The notes under the pieces: model-generated
What the model was told of the DNA's origin: nothing
Databases searched by the model: none
Seen by the model: the letters and a program-made list of their open reading frames with translations, nothing else
Source: an uncultured Rhodospirillaceae bacterium
Lineage (GTDB): Bacteria; Pseudomonadota; Alphaproteobacteria; Rhodospirillales; Magnetospirillaceae
Assembly (NCBI GenBank): GCA_937887565.1
Contig: CALABS010000018.1
Location: 1-64,000, forward strand
DNA: 64,000 bases
Direction of reading: 5' to 3'
In this document: positions 35,825 to 48,571 of the stretch, one piece after another
Layout of the letters: the number at the start of each line of letters is the position of its first letter
Numbering within the stretch: position 1 is the first letter of the stretch
Position numbers and translations under genes: made by a program

Positions 35825-36022
35825 GTGACGTCGCATCTCGATCTGGTTCACACAAGGCTGTTATGGCTTATCTACAACACACCCGGCGGCATGACCGCCG
35901 CACAGTTGATCGCGGAACTGAAGTGTCGGGGATGGTGCGAGCCCTGGTTGACGCCGGCCGACCTCGGCATGGCCCCGCTCGATGTCCTTCGTCCCCCATC
36001 GGGACGGATGAACGCGCATTGA
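35825..36022 (+). CDS. Small protein with winged-helix-like segment
   Basis: 65 residues from GTG, preceded by AAGGAAG at good spacing. LLWLIYNTPGGMTAAQLIAELKCRG looks like the first helices of a winged HTH, but the protein is too short for a confident call. Not recognised. Lies between an A/T-rich patch and the DUF454 gene 20 nt downstream. Confidence 0.5.
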   Translation: MTSHLDLVHTRLLWLIYNTPGGMTAAQLIAELKCRGWCEPWLTPADLGMAPLDVLRPPSGRMNAH

Positions 36023-36042
36023 CTGGCCGCTATACTGCGGCC

Positions 36043-36462
36043 ATGCCCGGTCGCGATACCCTTTCCCCCCGCCTGGTCACCCTCGGCCTGATGGCCTTGG
36101 GCTGGCTGTTCGTGGCGATCGGTCTGGTGGGCGTGGTGGTGCCGGTGTTGCCGACCACCCCCTTCCTGCTGGTGGCCGTATGGGCCTTCGCGCGGTCGTC
36201 GCGGCGGTTCCACGCCTGGCTGGTCCATCATCCGGTGCTGGGGCCGCCCCTGGCCGCCTGGGAGACCCACCGGGTGATCCCGGTTCGGGCCAAGGTGTTG
36301 GCGGTCGTCGGGATGACCGGCGGAATGGCCTATGTGACGCTGATCTCGCCGGCGCCGTGGTACGCCGCCGCCGCCATGGGGGTGGTGGTCGCCTATGGCG
36401 CTTGGTTCGTGCTGTCCAAGCCCAGCCAGCCGCCGGAACCGGACACGCCGGACGCACCCTGA
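36043..36462 (+). CDS. DUF454 (YbaN-family) membrane protein
   Basis: 139 residues, three to four hydrophobic helices. The family hallmark LGVVGVVLPVLPTTPF is present as LVGVVVPVLPTTPFLLVAVWAFARSS, followed by the conserved RFHAWLVHHPVLGPPLAAWE. Function of the family is unknown. ATG 36043 opens directly before the first helix. Its 3' end overlaps the small minus-strand gene by 70 nt. Confidence 0.88.
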   Translation: MPGRDTLSPRLVTLGLMALGWLFVAIGLVGVVVPVLPTTPFLLVAVWAFARSSRRFHAWLVHHPVLGPPLAAWETHRVIPVRAKVLAVVGMTGGMAYVTLISPAPWYAAAAMGVVVAYGAWFVLSKPSQPPEPDTPDAP

Positions 36463-36593
36463 GCAGGGTCGTTTTCGGCCCGCCGCAGGGCGATGTCCAC
36501 CAACGACGGCGGCGCGGTCATCAGCGTGTGGCCTTCGACGGCCAGCCAGGCCGCCACGAATGGGACGCGGTCGCGCGGAATGAATCTGGGCAT
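36393..36593 (-). CDS. Small hypothetical protein overlapping DUF454 gene
   Basis: 66 residues (PRFIPRDRVPFVAAWLAVEGHTLM start), with a well-placed GGGGAG ribosome site before ATG 36593. It begins with a natural-looking sequence but its last 23 codons are antisense to the DUF454 gene. No family recognised; moderate doubt. Confidence 0.45.
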   Translation of the reverse strand: MPRFIPRDRVPFVAAWLAVEGHTLMTAPPSLVDIALRRAENDPAQGASGVSGSGGWLGLDSTNQAP

Positions 36594-36678
36594 CGGTCGC
36601 TCCCCTTCTGGGTTCGTCCTTGACCCTTCTTGTACCATGGTCGGGGTTAAGGGCCGGTTACGCCGCCCGAACACGACG

Positions 36679-36709
36679 AAGCCGCAGACCCCTATGGAAT
36701 CTGCGGCTT
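36679..36709 (-). terminator. Hairpin downstream of tRNA-Lys
   Basis: A perfect 10-bp stem AAGCCGCAGA / TCTGCGGCTT with an 11-nt loop begins 6 nt after the tRNA CCA end. No long U run follows, so it may act as a processing or weak intrinsic terminator. Confidence 0.6.
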
Positions 36710-36714
36710 GGCGA

Positions 36715-36790
36715 TGGTGAGCCCGGTGGGACTCGAACCCACGGCCCCATGATTAAAAGTCACGTGCTCTACCGACTGAGCTACGGGCTC
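36715..36790 (-). tRNA. tRNA-Lys (UUU)
   Basis: 76 nt with CCA encoded. The acceptor stem GAGCCCG/CGGGCTC is perfect, D-loop region GCTCAGTCGGTAGAGC, anticodon loop ACTTTTAAT with anticodon TTT, T arm GTGGGTTCGAGTCCCAC. All canonical positions are present. Confidence 0.98.
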
Positions 36791-36810
36791 TCACCGGAAA
36801 ACGGGGGCAC

Positions 36811-36839
36811 ACCATAGGGATGGCGTCGCCCCCGGTCAA
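36811..36839 (-). promoter_or_regulatory. Promoter of tRNA-Lys
   Basis: TTGACC (36839-36834), exactly 17 nt spacer, TATGGT (36816-36811). The expected start is about 14 nt before the tRNA 5' end. Confidence 0.65.
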
Positions 36840-36845
36840 TACCAG

Positions 36846-37876
<1,031 letters not shown>

Positions 37877-37900
37877 ACTAGCCTCCGTGTCTTCGCCGGG

Positions 37901-38397
37901 TCACCGGCCGATCTTGTCCTCCAGCCGGGCGCGCACCCTGGGGCTGACGAAGGACGATATGTCGCCGCCCAGGCGGCCGATTTCCTTGACGAAGCGGGAC
38001 GAGATGAACTGGCACCGCTCGGACGCCATCAGGAACAGGGTCTCGATCTCGGGCTGCAGGCGGGCGTTCATGCCGGCCATCTGGAATTCATATTCGAAAT
38101 CCGAAACCGCCCGCAGGCCGCGCACGATCAGCCGCGCGCCGCAGGCGCGGGCGAAATCGACCAGAAGATTGTCGAACGGGCGGACCTCGATGCTGAGGCC
38201 GTTGGCCCGCGCCAGTTCCGCCACCTCCTCCTTCACCAGTTCGACCCGTTCGTCCAGGCTGAACAGCGGCCCCTTGCCGGCGTTGACCGCCACCGCCACG
38301 ATCAGGCGGTCCACCACCCGCGCCGCCCGCGACACGATGTCGAGATGGCCGTTGGTGATGGGATCGAAGGTACCGGGATAGATGCCGATGCGATCAC

Positions 38398-38401
<4 letters not shown>
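37901..38401 (-). CDS. coaD: Phosphopantetheine adenylyltransferase
   Basis: 166 residues, family length. The nucleotidyl-transferase motif GTFDPITNGHLDI is near the N-terminus and the ISSR motif (FISSRFVKEI) near residue 128. It converts 4'-phosphopantetheine and ATP to dephospho-CoA. ATG overlaps the gyrA stop (ATGA), so it follows gyrA in one operon. Confidence 0.97.
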
Positions 38402-41076
<2,675 letters not shown>

Positions 41077-41252
41077 AGAATTGTGTCCCGTAGGTCTACT
41101 GGAAGAATCCCAGGATTTGGGGATGGCAAGGCTGCCACGGTGGCGAAAGCTACCAGATATCGTGCAGTGCGACAACACCAAGGGAGCCGGTGCGCCGGCC
41201 CGCATCCTCTGGCATACTTTCGCGTGAGAACGGGCGAACCGGGAAATGTGGC

Positions 41253-41639
41253 ATGAAGCGGCTGGTGACCGCCGAGACGGTGATGGCGGCAAGGCTCTCG
41301 GACACCGGGGACGAGGTCCAGGTGGCCTTGCGCGACGACAAGGGCGGCGACGTCCACCTGACCCTGCCCACCGACCAATTGGCCGTGCTGAGGGCGTGGA
41401 TCGACCAGGTGACTCCCGACGGGCAGCCGGCGCGCCGCAAGCCGTCGGTCTTTCCGGTGGAGAACTGGAGCGTCCGGCCGGCCGAGGACGAGGAAACCAT
41501 CGTCGTCACCTTCCGCCTGGCCCGCGGGGTCGAACTGGGCTTCAACCTGCCGCGAGCCGCCGCCCATCGCTTCGCCCACGCCCTCGGCGTGCTGCTGGGA
41601 ACCCTGCCCCCGGCCGCTCCGTCGAAGTCGCGGCATTAG
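41253..41639 (+). CDS. Hypothetical protein
   Basis: 128 residues, soluble, mixed alpha/beta, no signal peptide and no recognised motif. The sequence is natural-looking (LVTAETVMAARLSDTGDEVQ, HLTLPTDQLAVLRAWIDQV) and codon use resembles its neighbours. ATG 41253 begins the conserved-looking part. Divergent from gyrA, with 176 nt between. Confidence 0.65.
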   Translation: MKRLVTAETVMAARLSDTGDEVQVALRDDKGGDVHLTLPTDQLAVLRAWIDQVTPDGQPARRKPSVFPVENWSVRPAEDEETIVVTFRLARGVELGFNLPRAAAHRFAHALGVLLGTLPPAAPSKSRH

Positions 41640-41836
41640 GTCCTCGCCGGGGCGCCCGCCCGCGCCGCGCCTCTTGGTCGAGGCGTGGCGCTTCACCCGT
41701 TCGAGTCCGCTTTTTCCCCCAATGGCGATCATCCCGATGCGACCGACCGCGCGCGGCCGGTCGCGGTTAGCATTCCCCCGTCGATGCGGATCGCGCCTCG
41801 TTCGCGCGGTTCTCGGGATGGCCAGGAGGAACAGGA

Positions 41837-42724
41837 ATGCGCGCGATCTCGGCGATCATCTGCTTGGCGCTGCTGGCGGGGTGCGCCGCGCCGCCGCCGA
41901 CTTCGGCCCCCATCGGGGCCGGCCTTCCCCCGGCCGCGCGGGTGGCCGGCATTCCGTTCCATCCCCAATCGGGATTCCGCTGCGGGCCGGCCGCCATGGC
42001 CCAGGTCATGGCCGGCGCCGGCGTGCCGGTGCCGCCGGAGAAACTGGAGGATCTGTTCCCCCGCACCCAGAACGATCCCCGCCCCATCCTCGTCGACACA
42101 GCCCATCGCTATGGCCGCTTCGCCTATCCGCTGGTCGGGGTCGAAGCCGCGATGGCCGAACTGGCCGCCGGCCACCCGGTCCTGGTTGTCCAGAACCTGG
42201 GGGTGCGCAGCCGGCCCATGTGGCATTGCATCGTGGCGGTGGGCTACGACCGCGACCAGATCCTGGTCAACGCCGGCGGCGAGGAAGGCAAGGCCATGTC
42301 GCGGCGCCTGTTCGAGCGCCTGTGGTCGGACAGCGGCCAATGGGGCCTGGTGGTCCTCAAGCCCGGCGACCTGCCGGCGACGGCCGATCAGCGGTCCTAC
42401 CTCAAGGCTGCCCGGGCGCTGGAGGATTCCGGCCGGTACTGGGAATCCGTGCTGGCCTATGACGGGGCGCTGGCACGCTGGCCGGCCGAGACCGAGACCC
42501 TGATGGGGCTGGGATCGAGCCTGCATCTGCTGGGCGATCCCCAGGGTGCCGCCGACGCCTACCGGGCCGCCGCCGAACTGGCCGACGACCCGGCCCCGGC
42601 GCTCGGCCGCCTGGCCCAGATCCTGTCCGAACTCGGCCGCCGCGACGAGGCGGCTGCGGCCCTGCACGAGGCGGCGGCCCGCAAGGCCGGCCACGGTCCC
42701 GCCACGAAGGACGTCATGGATTGA
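41837..42724 (+). CDS. Lipoprotein with C39-like cysteine peptidase domain and TPR tail
   Basis: 295 residues. Lipobox LLAGC puts the lipidated Cys at residue 16. The C39-like domain follows: Cys49 in FRCGPAAMAQV, His130 in MWHCIVAVGYD and a polar residue near Asn145 (ILVNAGG); this matches the PA2778-type peptidase family from Pseudomonas. The C-terminal 110 residues hold two to three TPR-like helices (YLKAARALEDSGRYWESVLAYDGAL). Substrate unknown; envelope location inferred from the lipid anchor. Located 62 nt before ssb, with which it does not obviously form an operon. Confidence 0.85.
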   Translation: MRAISAIICLALLAGCAAPPPTSAPIGAGLPPAARVAGIPFHPQSGFRCGPAAMAQVMAGAGVPVPPEKLEDLFPRTQNDPRPILVDTAHRYGRFAYPLVGVEAAMAELAAGHPVLVVQNLGVRSRPMWHCIVAVGYDRDQILVNAGGEEGKAMSRRLFERLWSDSGQWGLVVLKPGDLPATADQRSYLKAARALEDSGRYWESVLAYDGALARWPAETETLMGLGSSLHLLGDPQGAADAYRAAAELADDPAPALGRLAQILSELGRRDEAAAALHEAAARKAGHGPATKDVMD

Positions 42725-42785
42725 TCGCTACCACATCTTGGACTATTGTCCCCCGACACACACAGAATTCGGGAGTTCGGGGGCC

Positions 42786-43310
42786 ATGGCCGGCAGCGTG
42801 AACAAGGTTATTCTGGTGGGCAATCTAGGCCGCGACCCCGAGGTGCGCACCTCGCAGGACGGCTCCAAGATCGTCAACCTGTCCATCGCCACGTCCGAGA
42901 CCTGGAAGGACCGCGCCACCGGCGAGCGCAAGGAAAAGACCGAGTGGCACCGCGTGGTCATCTTCAACCCCAACCTCGCCGACGTGGCCGAGCGTTTCCT
43001 GAAGAAGGGCAGTTCGGTCTATGTCGAGGGGGCGTTGCAGACCCGCAAATGGACCGACCAGCAGGGCGTCGAGCGCTACTCGACCGAGGTCGTCATCGGT
43101 CGCTTCAAGGGCGAGCTGACCCTGTTGGGCGGCCGCGACGGCGGCGGGTCCGGCGGCGGCTATGACGAGGGTGGCGGCGGTGGCGGCGGTGGCGGCTACG
43201 GCGGCGGCCAGCGGTCCTCCGGCGGCGGCCAGCAGCGCGGTGGCGGCGGCCAGGGCGGCGGCTCCGGCTGGGAGCCCCCGCCGGATCTCGACGACGAGAT
43301 CCCCTTCTAA
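42786..43310 (+). CDS. ssb: Single-stranded DNA-binding protein
   Basis: 174 residues. OB fold with VNKVILVGNLGRDPEVR and WHRVVIF; then a Gly-rich low-complexity linker (about 120-165) and the conserved acidic tip DDEIPF that recruits repair and replication partners. Essential for replication and repair. ATG 42786 lies just ahead of the OB fold. Confidence 0.97.
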   Translation: MAGSVNKVILVGNLGRDPEVRTSQDGSKIVNLSIATSETWKDRATGERKEKTEWHRVVIFNPNLADVAERFLKKGSSVYVEGALQTRKWTDQQGVERYSTEVVIGRFKGELTLLGGRDGGGSGGGYDEGGGGGGGGGYGGGQRSSGGGQQRGGGGQGGGSGWEPPPDLDDEIPF

Positions 43311-43326
43311 CCGCCGCCCCCTTCGC

Positions 43327-43650
43327 TCAGCCGGCGTCGCGGTCCTCGGCCTCGGCGCTGGCGGCACGGGCCGAGGCGAGCGCCCGCTCGACCTCGGCCA
43401 GGCGAGCCCGCAACAGCTCCTGCTCCAAGGTCAAGGCTTGCCGTAGATCGGCGGGAGCCTGATCCTCGGCCATCAGCGCTCCGCGCTGGCGGCGGCGGAG
43501 GCCCAAGCCCCGCCCGGCCCCGTCGCCGCGCCGGCCATTGCCATGGCCCGCCCCACAGCCGTTCCGGGCGCGGTTGCCGCCGCAGCGGCCGGTCGCCTGG
43601 CCCGTCCTGGGCCCCAGCCCATCGGGGCCGGTCCTGTCGAAATTAGGCAT
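43327..43650 (-). CDS. DUF5320-like protein
   Basis: 107 residues. The start PNFDRTGPDGLGPRTGQATGRC and the Gly/Arg/Cys-rich middle are typical of DUF5320 proteins; the C-terminus is a short coiled coil (LRQALTLEQELLRARLAEVERAL). Such proteins usually sit beside DUF134 regulators and dinitrogenase iron-molybdenum-cofactor-like proteins. Here it overlaps the DUF134 gene by 8 nt. Function unknown. Confidence 0.8.
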   Translation of the reverse strand: MPNFDRTGPDGLGPRTGQATGRCGGNRARNGCGAGHGNGRRGDGAGRGLGLRRRQRGALMAEDQAPADLRQALTLEQELLRARLAEVERALASARAASAEAEDRDAG

Positions 43651-44026
43651 CGTCATCTCCTTTGCATTGTCCACGGCCACGGCGCCAACCGCGCCGCCGG
43701 CCGCAGGTTTGTGGCGGCTCCTCCTCGGAGCCGGATCGCAGCTCGAACGGACCTCCGTCGATCCGCAGCGCCCAGCCGTTGACCAGCGCCCGGGCGACCG
43801 TCCGCCGCGCCTCGGCGACCAGACGGGAGAAGGTCGGCCGCGACACTCCCATCCGGGCGGCGGCGGCCTCGTGCTCCATCCCCTCCCCGTCGGCCAGCCT
43901 GAGGGCCTCGAAGCCGTCCACGGACAGGACGACCTCGGTCAGGGACCGGGCGGGAACGCCCTGCGGCTTGAACAGCGCCGCCACGGGCAGACCCTGGATG
44001 CGCCTGGCTTTATGCGGTCTCGGCAT
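43643..44026 (-). CDS. DUF134 family DNA-binding protein
   Basis: 127 residues. PRPHKARRI start, then FKPQGVPARSL and the HTH-like ADGEGMEHEAAAARMGVSRPTFSRLVAEARRTVA match DUF134, a sigma-70 region 4-like DNA-binding family. It ends with a Cys/Arg-rich basic tail. Upstream of and overlapping the DUF5320 gene, it probably regulates the pair. ATG 44026 chosen because the family starts there. Confidence 0.85.
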   Translation of the reverse strand: MPRPHKARRIQGLPVAALFKPQGVPARSLTEVVLSVDGFEALRLADGEGMEHEAAAARMGVSRPTFSRLVAEARRTVARALVNGWALRIDGGPFELRSGSEEEPPQTCGRRRGWRRGRGQCKGDDDA

Positions 44027-44168
44027 CGAACCTCCGTTATGAGCATACGTGCATAATGAGCCCCCCGGCGGCGGCCGCCCATGACAATTGTCATGCGGCA
44101 TCCGCGCCCGCCGCGCGGGGGGAGGTTCCGTGCTATGATTCCGGCAGGCGACAGGCGGAGGGACGGGA

Positions 44169-45821
44169 ATGACCGGAATGGCGGCGGCGCAATTGGCGGG
44201 CGGCTTCGGCCTTTTCCTTCTCGCCTTGGGCATGATGACCGACGGCCTCAAACTGGCGGCCGGCCGCCGCCTGAAGACGATCCTGGAATGGGGGACCACC
44301 CCCGCCTGGCGGGGACTGGCCTCGGGCGTCCTGATCACCGCGCTGGTCCAGGCCTCGGGTGCCGTCACCATCGCCGCCATCGGCTTCGTCAACGCCGGCT
44401 TGATGACCCTCGGGCAGTCGCTGGCGGTGATCTTCGGCACCAATATCGGCACCACGGTGACCGGCTGGCTGGTGTCCTTGGTCGGTTTCGAATTCGACGT
44501 CGCCGCCTGGGCCCTGCCCATGGTGGGCATCGGCATGCTTCTCAAGATGGCGGGAACCGGGCGCGCGCTGGCGGGAATCGGCTGGGCATTGGCCGGCTTC
44601 GGCCTGTTCTTCCTGGGTCTCGACTTCCTCAAGGGAGGCTTCGGCGCCCTGTCCTCCGGCACCCCGTTCGCCGTGGTGGCCGAGCACGGCCCCGTCGGGT
44701 TGCTGATCGGCCTTGGGGTCGGGCTGGTGGTCACGGTCCTCGCCCAGTCCTCCAGCGCCGCCCTCGCCTTGGTCCTGACCGCCGCCCAGTCCGGCGTGCT
44801 GTTGCTTCCGTCGGCGGCGGCCATGGTCATCGGCGCCAATATCGGCACCACCTCGACCGCCCTGTTCGCCACCATCGGCGCCACCCCCAACGCCAAGCGG
44901 GTGGCGTTGGCCCACGTCATGTTCAACGTCCTGACCGGGGCCATCGCCCTGGCCCTGCTGATCGCCGCGCTGGAGGCGGGGGTGATCGAGAGCGCGGTGG
45001 ACGGCATGGCCCCGGCCGCCGTCCTGGCGTTGTTCCACACCGCCTTCAACGTCATGGGGGTGGCGCTGGTCTGGCCCCTGCGCGACCGCATGGCGGCGTT
45101 CCTGGCCCGTCGCTTCCGCAGCGCCGAGGAAGATCTGGCCCGCCCGGTCTACCTGGACCCCAACCTGGCCCGCGTGCCGGTCCTGGGCGGCATGGCCCTC
45201 CTGAACGAGATCGCCCGCATGGCGGCCCTGACCCAGGAGGCGGTGACCGCCGCCCTGCGGAGCCCCGAAGGCACCACCCAGCCCTTCGCCAGCCGCCACG
45301 ACGCCGTCCAGCGGCTGGTGTTCGAGGCCGGGCATTACGCCGCCCGCATCCAGCAGGGCACCATGGGACAGGAGCAGTCCCGCGCCTTGGCCGAGTGCGT
45401 GCGGGTGGCCCAGTATTTCGCCGAGGCGGTGGAAATCGGCCATCGCCTCAAGGGCCTGGGCGGGCGCCTGGCCGCCGCCGCCGCGCGGGCCGACCTGCCC
45501 TCGCCCGCCGAGTTCATCGAGGACTGGCTGGCCTTGATCCAATCGGCGGCGCCGGGCGGCCCCAAGGACGGCCGCACGCCGCCCGACGAGGACTGGGTGG
45601 ATCAGGTCGAGGCGGCCTACCACGCCATGCGCCAGCGCCTCATCGACGCCTCGATCCAGGGCCGCCTGCACCCCGAGGACCTCAGCGCCTGCCTGGAGGG
45701 GCTGGCCGAAATGAACCGCCTGATGAAGCGGCTGACCAAGGCGGGCCGCCTCTATCGCGCCGTCGCGCACACTTTCGCCGACGGCCCCCTTCCTCCCGAC
45801 GCCCCGCCTGCGCTAGATTAG
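44169..45821 (+). CDS. Na/Pi cotransporter family protein
   Basis: 550 residues. Eight or more helices contain the inverted-repeat signatures of the PNaS family: QASGAVTIAAIGFVNAG with FGTNIGTT in repeat one, and QSSSAALALVLTAAQ with IGANIGTT in repeat two. The C-terminal 220 residues are soluble, helical and PhoU-like, as in bacterial YjbB. It likely exports or imports phosphate with sodium. First plus-strand gene after the DUF134 gene, transcribed alone or with the thioredoxin-like gene 28 nt later. Confidence 0.88.
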   Translation: MTGMAAAQLAGGFGLFLLALGMMTDGLKLAAGRRLKTILEWGTTPAWRGLASGVLITALVQASGAVTIAAIGFVNAGLMTLGQSLAVIFGTNIGTTVTGWLVSLVGFEFDVAAWALPMVGIGMLLKMAGTGRALAGIGWALAGFGLFFLGLDFLKGGFGALSSGTPFAVVAEHGPVGLLIGLGVGLVVTVLAQSSSAALALVLTAAQSGVLLLPSAAAMVIGANIGTTSTALFATIGATPNAKRVALAHVMFNVLTGAIALALLIAALEAGVIESAVDGMAPAAVLALFHTAFNVMGVALVWPLRDRMAAFLARRFRSAEEDLARPVYLDPNLARVPVLGGMALLNEIARMAALTQEAVTAALRSPEGTTQPFASRHDAVQRLVFEAGHYAARIQQGTMGQEQSRALAECVRVAQYFAEAVEIGHRLKGLGGRLAAAAARADLPSPAEFIEDWLALIQSAAPGGPKDGRTPPDEDWVDQVEAAYHAMRQRLIDASIQGRLHPEDLSACLEGLAEMNRLMKRLTKAGRLYRAVAHTFADGPLPPDAPPALD

Positions 45822-45849
45822 CGAAAAAAGATACTCCAGGGAGGACATC

Positions 45850-46431
45850 ATGAAAGGTCCCGTGACGGCCGTCCTGGCCGTGCTGTTGCTCGCCGCCGCC
45901 CCCGCCGGCGCCATGGAGCCCACACTGCCCGCCCCCGTCATGGCGGAGGACGGCTTCTACCATCCCGACTGGTTCGCCAACACCTTCCTTGATCTACGCG
46001 AGGACGTGCGCGAGGCTGCCAAGGCCGGCAAGCAGGTGGTGGTGGTCATCGAACAGCGGGGCTGCGGCGCCTGCAAGCGCGTCCACGAAGTCAATCTGCG
46101 GGTTCCCGAGGTGGTGGACTACATCCGGGCACGGTTCGAGGTGATCCAGCTCGACCTCTACGGCTCGCGGGAGATCACCGATTTCGACGGCGAGAAGCTG
46201 CCCGAGAAGGAATACGCCCGCAAGCTGGGCGTGCGCGCCACTCCCACCTTCATCGTCCTGAAGGACGTGGCGAGCGGCGGCAACGACGCGGCGGCATGGA
46301 GGTATTCCGGTTACCTGGAGCCCGGGCCGTTCATCAACGCCTTCGTCTATGCCCATGAAAAGGCGTGGGAAACCGGCTCGGACTTCGTGGCCTGGATGAA
46401 GGGGCCGGCCGAGAAGGTCAAGCTGCGGTGA
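45850..46431 (+). CDS. Exported thioredoxin-like protein
   Basis: 193 residues with a signal peptide (AVLAVLLLAAAPAGA). Thioredoxin-fold active site Cys72-Gly-Ala-Cys75 in EQRGCGACKRVHE, and the cis-Pro loop RATPTFIVL. The long insertion between these is like SoxW-type periplasmic thioredoxins. It would reduce or exchange disulfides outside the cytoplasm. Its 3' end overlaps the convergent acyltransferase/ligase gene by 14 nt. Confidence 0.87.
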   Translation: MKGPVTAVLAVLLLAAAPAGAMEPTLPAPVMAEDGFYHPDWFANTFLDLREDVREAAKAGKQVVVVIEQRGCGACKRVHEVNLRVPEVVDYIRARFEVIQLDLYGSREITDFDGEKLPEKEYARKLGVRATPTFIVLKDVASGGNDAAAWRYSGYLEPGPFINAFVYAHEKAWETGSDFVAWMKGPAEKVKLR

Positions 46432-48571
46432 ACTGGCGTTCCAGCGCCGCGTAGTCCACCTTGCCGGTGCCCAGCAGCGGCAGCTTTTCCCTGACCTCGA
46501 TGGCGCGGGGCACCGCCAGTTCGGAGGCGCCACGCCCCCGCATCCAGCCGGCCAGGGGCGCCCGCGCCGCCTCCGGGAAGGTGGTGACCAGCACCAGGCG
46601 TTCGCCCTTGCGTTCGTCGGGGAAAGCCAGCACCGCGTGCTGATGACCGGGCCACAGGGCCTCGACCTCCTCCTCCACCGCCGCCAGCGAAACCATCTCG
46701 CCGGCCACCTTGGCGAACCGCTTGGCGCGGCCCTGGATGCGGATGAAGCCCTCGGGGTCCATGGCGACGATGTCGCCGGTGTCGTACCAACCGCGCGGTG
46801 GCGGCTGAATCTCGCCCGGCCGGTCCCCCTTGAGGTAACCCAGCATGACGTTGGGGCCCGACACCGACAGCCGCCCACCCTCCGCGATGCCCGCCACCGG
46901 CTCGATCCGCCAGTCGATGCCGGGCAGCAGCCGGCCGACCGTGCCCGAGCGGAAATGGGTGGGGGTGTTGACCGCCAGCACCGGTGCCGTCTCGGTGGCG
47001 CCGTAGCCCTCCAGGATGCGCAGGCCGAACTTCTCGAACCAGGTGGCGCGGGTGGCATCCTTGATCTTCTCGGCCCCGGCCACCGCGAAGCGCACCGAGC
47101 GGAAGTCATAGGGATGGGCGGAACGGGCATAGCCGGCCAGGAAGGTGTCGGTGCCGAACATCACCGTGCAGCCGCTGTCATAGACCATCTCGGGGACCAT
47201 GCGGTAGTGCAGCGGCGACGGGTAGACGAACACCCTCAAACCCCACAGCAACGGCAGCAGCGTTCCCGCCGACAGCCCGAAGGCGTGGAAGATGGGCAGC
47301 GCGTTGAACACCGAGTCGGCGGGGGTGAAGTCGATGCGGGCGGCGATCTGGGCGCAGTTGGCGACGATGTTGCGATGAGACAGCACCACCCCCTTGGGCC
47401 GCCCCTCGGAGCCCGAGGTGAACAGCGCAACCGCCGGCGCGTCGGGATCGGCCGGCGCCGACAGGAACGGCAGGGCGACCAGCCCGCGCAGCCGGTCCAG
47501 CGGCCCGATGCCGGCGCGGATATCCTCCAGATAGACGACCCGCGCCGTCGCCGACAGCCGCGCCACCTCCTCCTCCAGTCGCGCCGCCTCGACGAAGCGG
47601 CGCGACGTCAACACCAGGTTGACGCGGGCGGAGGCGCAGGCGGCCTCGAGATTGGCCACGCCGGCGGTGAAGTTGAGCATGGCCGGCACCCGCCCGATCC
47701 ATTGCAGGGCCAGAACGGTCACCACCGGCCCGGCGGCATTGGGCAGCAGCACGCCCACATACTCGCCCGGCGCGGTCATGGCGGCCAGCTTGCGGCCCAG
47801 CACGCTCATGCCGAGCAGCAGCCGGCGATAGGTCAGCGGCTTGCGCTCGACGTCCTCCAGGATCGGCTGGCCGCGGCCGTGGACGCGGGCGGCGTCCAGC
47901 AGCGCCCGGGGGATGGTGCGGGCGGTGTCGGCGGTCTCGAACATCATGTCCGACAGGATGTCGTACATCCGGTCGCCGGCGGCGCGGCGGCGCTTGCGGC
48001 CGCGCAAGCCCTCGTCCACCTCGATGCGGGTGGCCTCCAGCACCGTCAGGGTGACCTTGGGGAACGGCCGCCGGCGCAGCTTTCCGCCAAGATAGGAGAA
48101 ATAGCTGTACTGGGCGCCGTCGATGCGCACCGGCACCACCAGCGACCGCGCCTTGTCGGCGATCATTCCGGGACCATCATAAACCTTCATCAGCGCCCCG
48201 GTGACGGTGATGCGCCCCTCGGGGAAGATCACCACGCGCCGCCCCTGCTCCACCAGGCGCGTCAAGGCCTTGACCGCCATGGGATTCATGGGGTCCACCG
48301 GGCAGGCATCGACGATGCGCAGGAAGGGCGCCACCCACCACCACCGGGCGACACGGGTGTTGATGGCGAAGGTGACCCGCCCCGGCAACAGGACCGCCAG
48401 CAACACCGCGTCCATCAGGCTCACGTGATTGGCGACGATCAGCGCCCGCTCGCCAGCCGGCGGCCAATGTTCCAGCCCCCGCGCCTCGGCACGCCACAGC
48501 AGCCGCAAGGCCCAGGCGAACAGGGCCTTGAGCGTGGCGGCGGGGATGCGATCGAGCAGACGGGCCAGCAT
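46418..48571 (-). CDS. Bifunctional acyltransferase / acyl-ACP synthetase (Aas-like)
   Basis: 717 residues. N-terminal PlsC-type acyltransferase (about 15-190) with the catalytic NHVSLMD and the FPEGRIT motif; C-terminal AMP-forming ligase with the P-loop-like LFTSGSEGRPKGVVLSH, GYGATETAP and the K-loop GKVDYAAL. This is the arrangement of Aas, which re-acylates 2-acyl-lysophospholipids. E. coli Aas carries out both activities; here order and length agree. ATG 48571 is preferred to the GTG at 48604. Confidence 0.88.
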   Translation of the reverse strand: MLARLLDRIPAATLKALFAWALRLLWRAEARGLEHWPPAGERALIVANHVSLMDAVLLAVLLPGRVTFAINTRVARWWWVAPFLRIVDACPVDPMNPMAVKALTRLVEQGRRVVIFPEGRITVTGALMKVYDGPGMIADKARSLVVPVRIDGAQYSYFSYLGGKLRRRPFPKVTLTVLEATRIEVDEGLRGRKRRRAAGDRMYDILSDMMFETADTARTIPRALLDAARVHGRGQPILEDVERKPLTYRRLLLGMSVLGRKLAAMTAPGEYVGVLLPNAAGPVVTVLALQWIGRVPAMLNFTAGVANLEAACASARVNLVLTSRRFVEAARLEEEVARLSATARVVYLEDIRAGIGPLDRLRGLVALPFLSAPADPDAPAVALFTSGSEGRPKGVVLSHRNIVANCAQIAARIDFTPADSVFNALPIFHAFGLSAGTLLPLLWGLRVFVYPSPLHYRMVPEMVYDSGCTVMFGTDTFLAGYARSAHPYDFRSVRFAVAGAEKIKDATRATWFEKFGLRILEGYGATETAPVLAVNTPTHFRSGTVGRLLPGIDWRIEPVAGIAEGGRLSVSGPNVMLGYLKGDRPGEIQPPPRGWYDTGDIVAMDPEGFIRIQGRAKRFAKVAGEMVSLAAVEEEVEALWPGHQHAVLAFPDERKGERLVLVTTFPEAARAPLAGWMRGRGASELAVPRAIEVREKLPLLGTGKVDYAALERQFTAA

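Noticed and set aside
43140..43270. Repeat array suggesting CRISPR or satellite DNA
   Set aside because: It is the Gly-rich linker of ssb; units are irregular and in frame, with no spacers.
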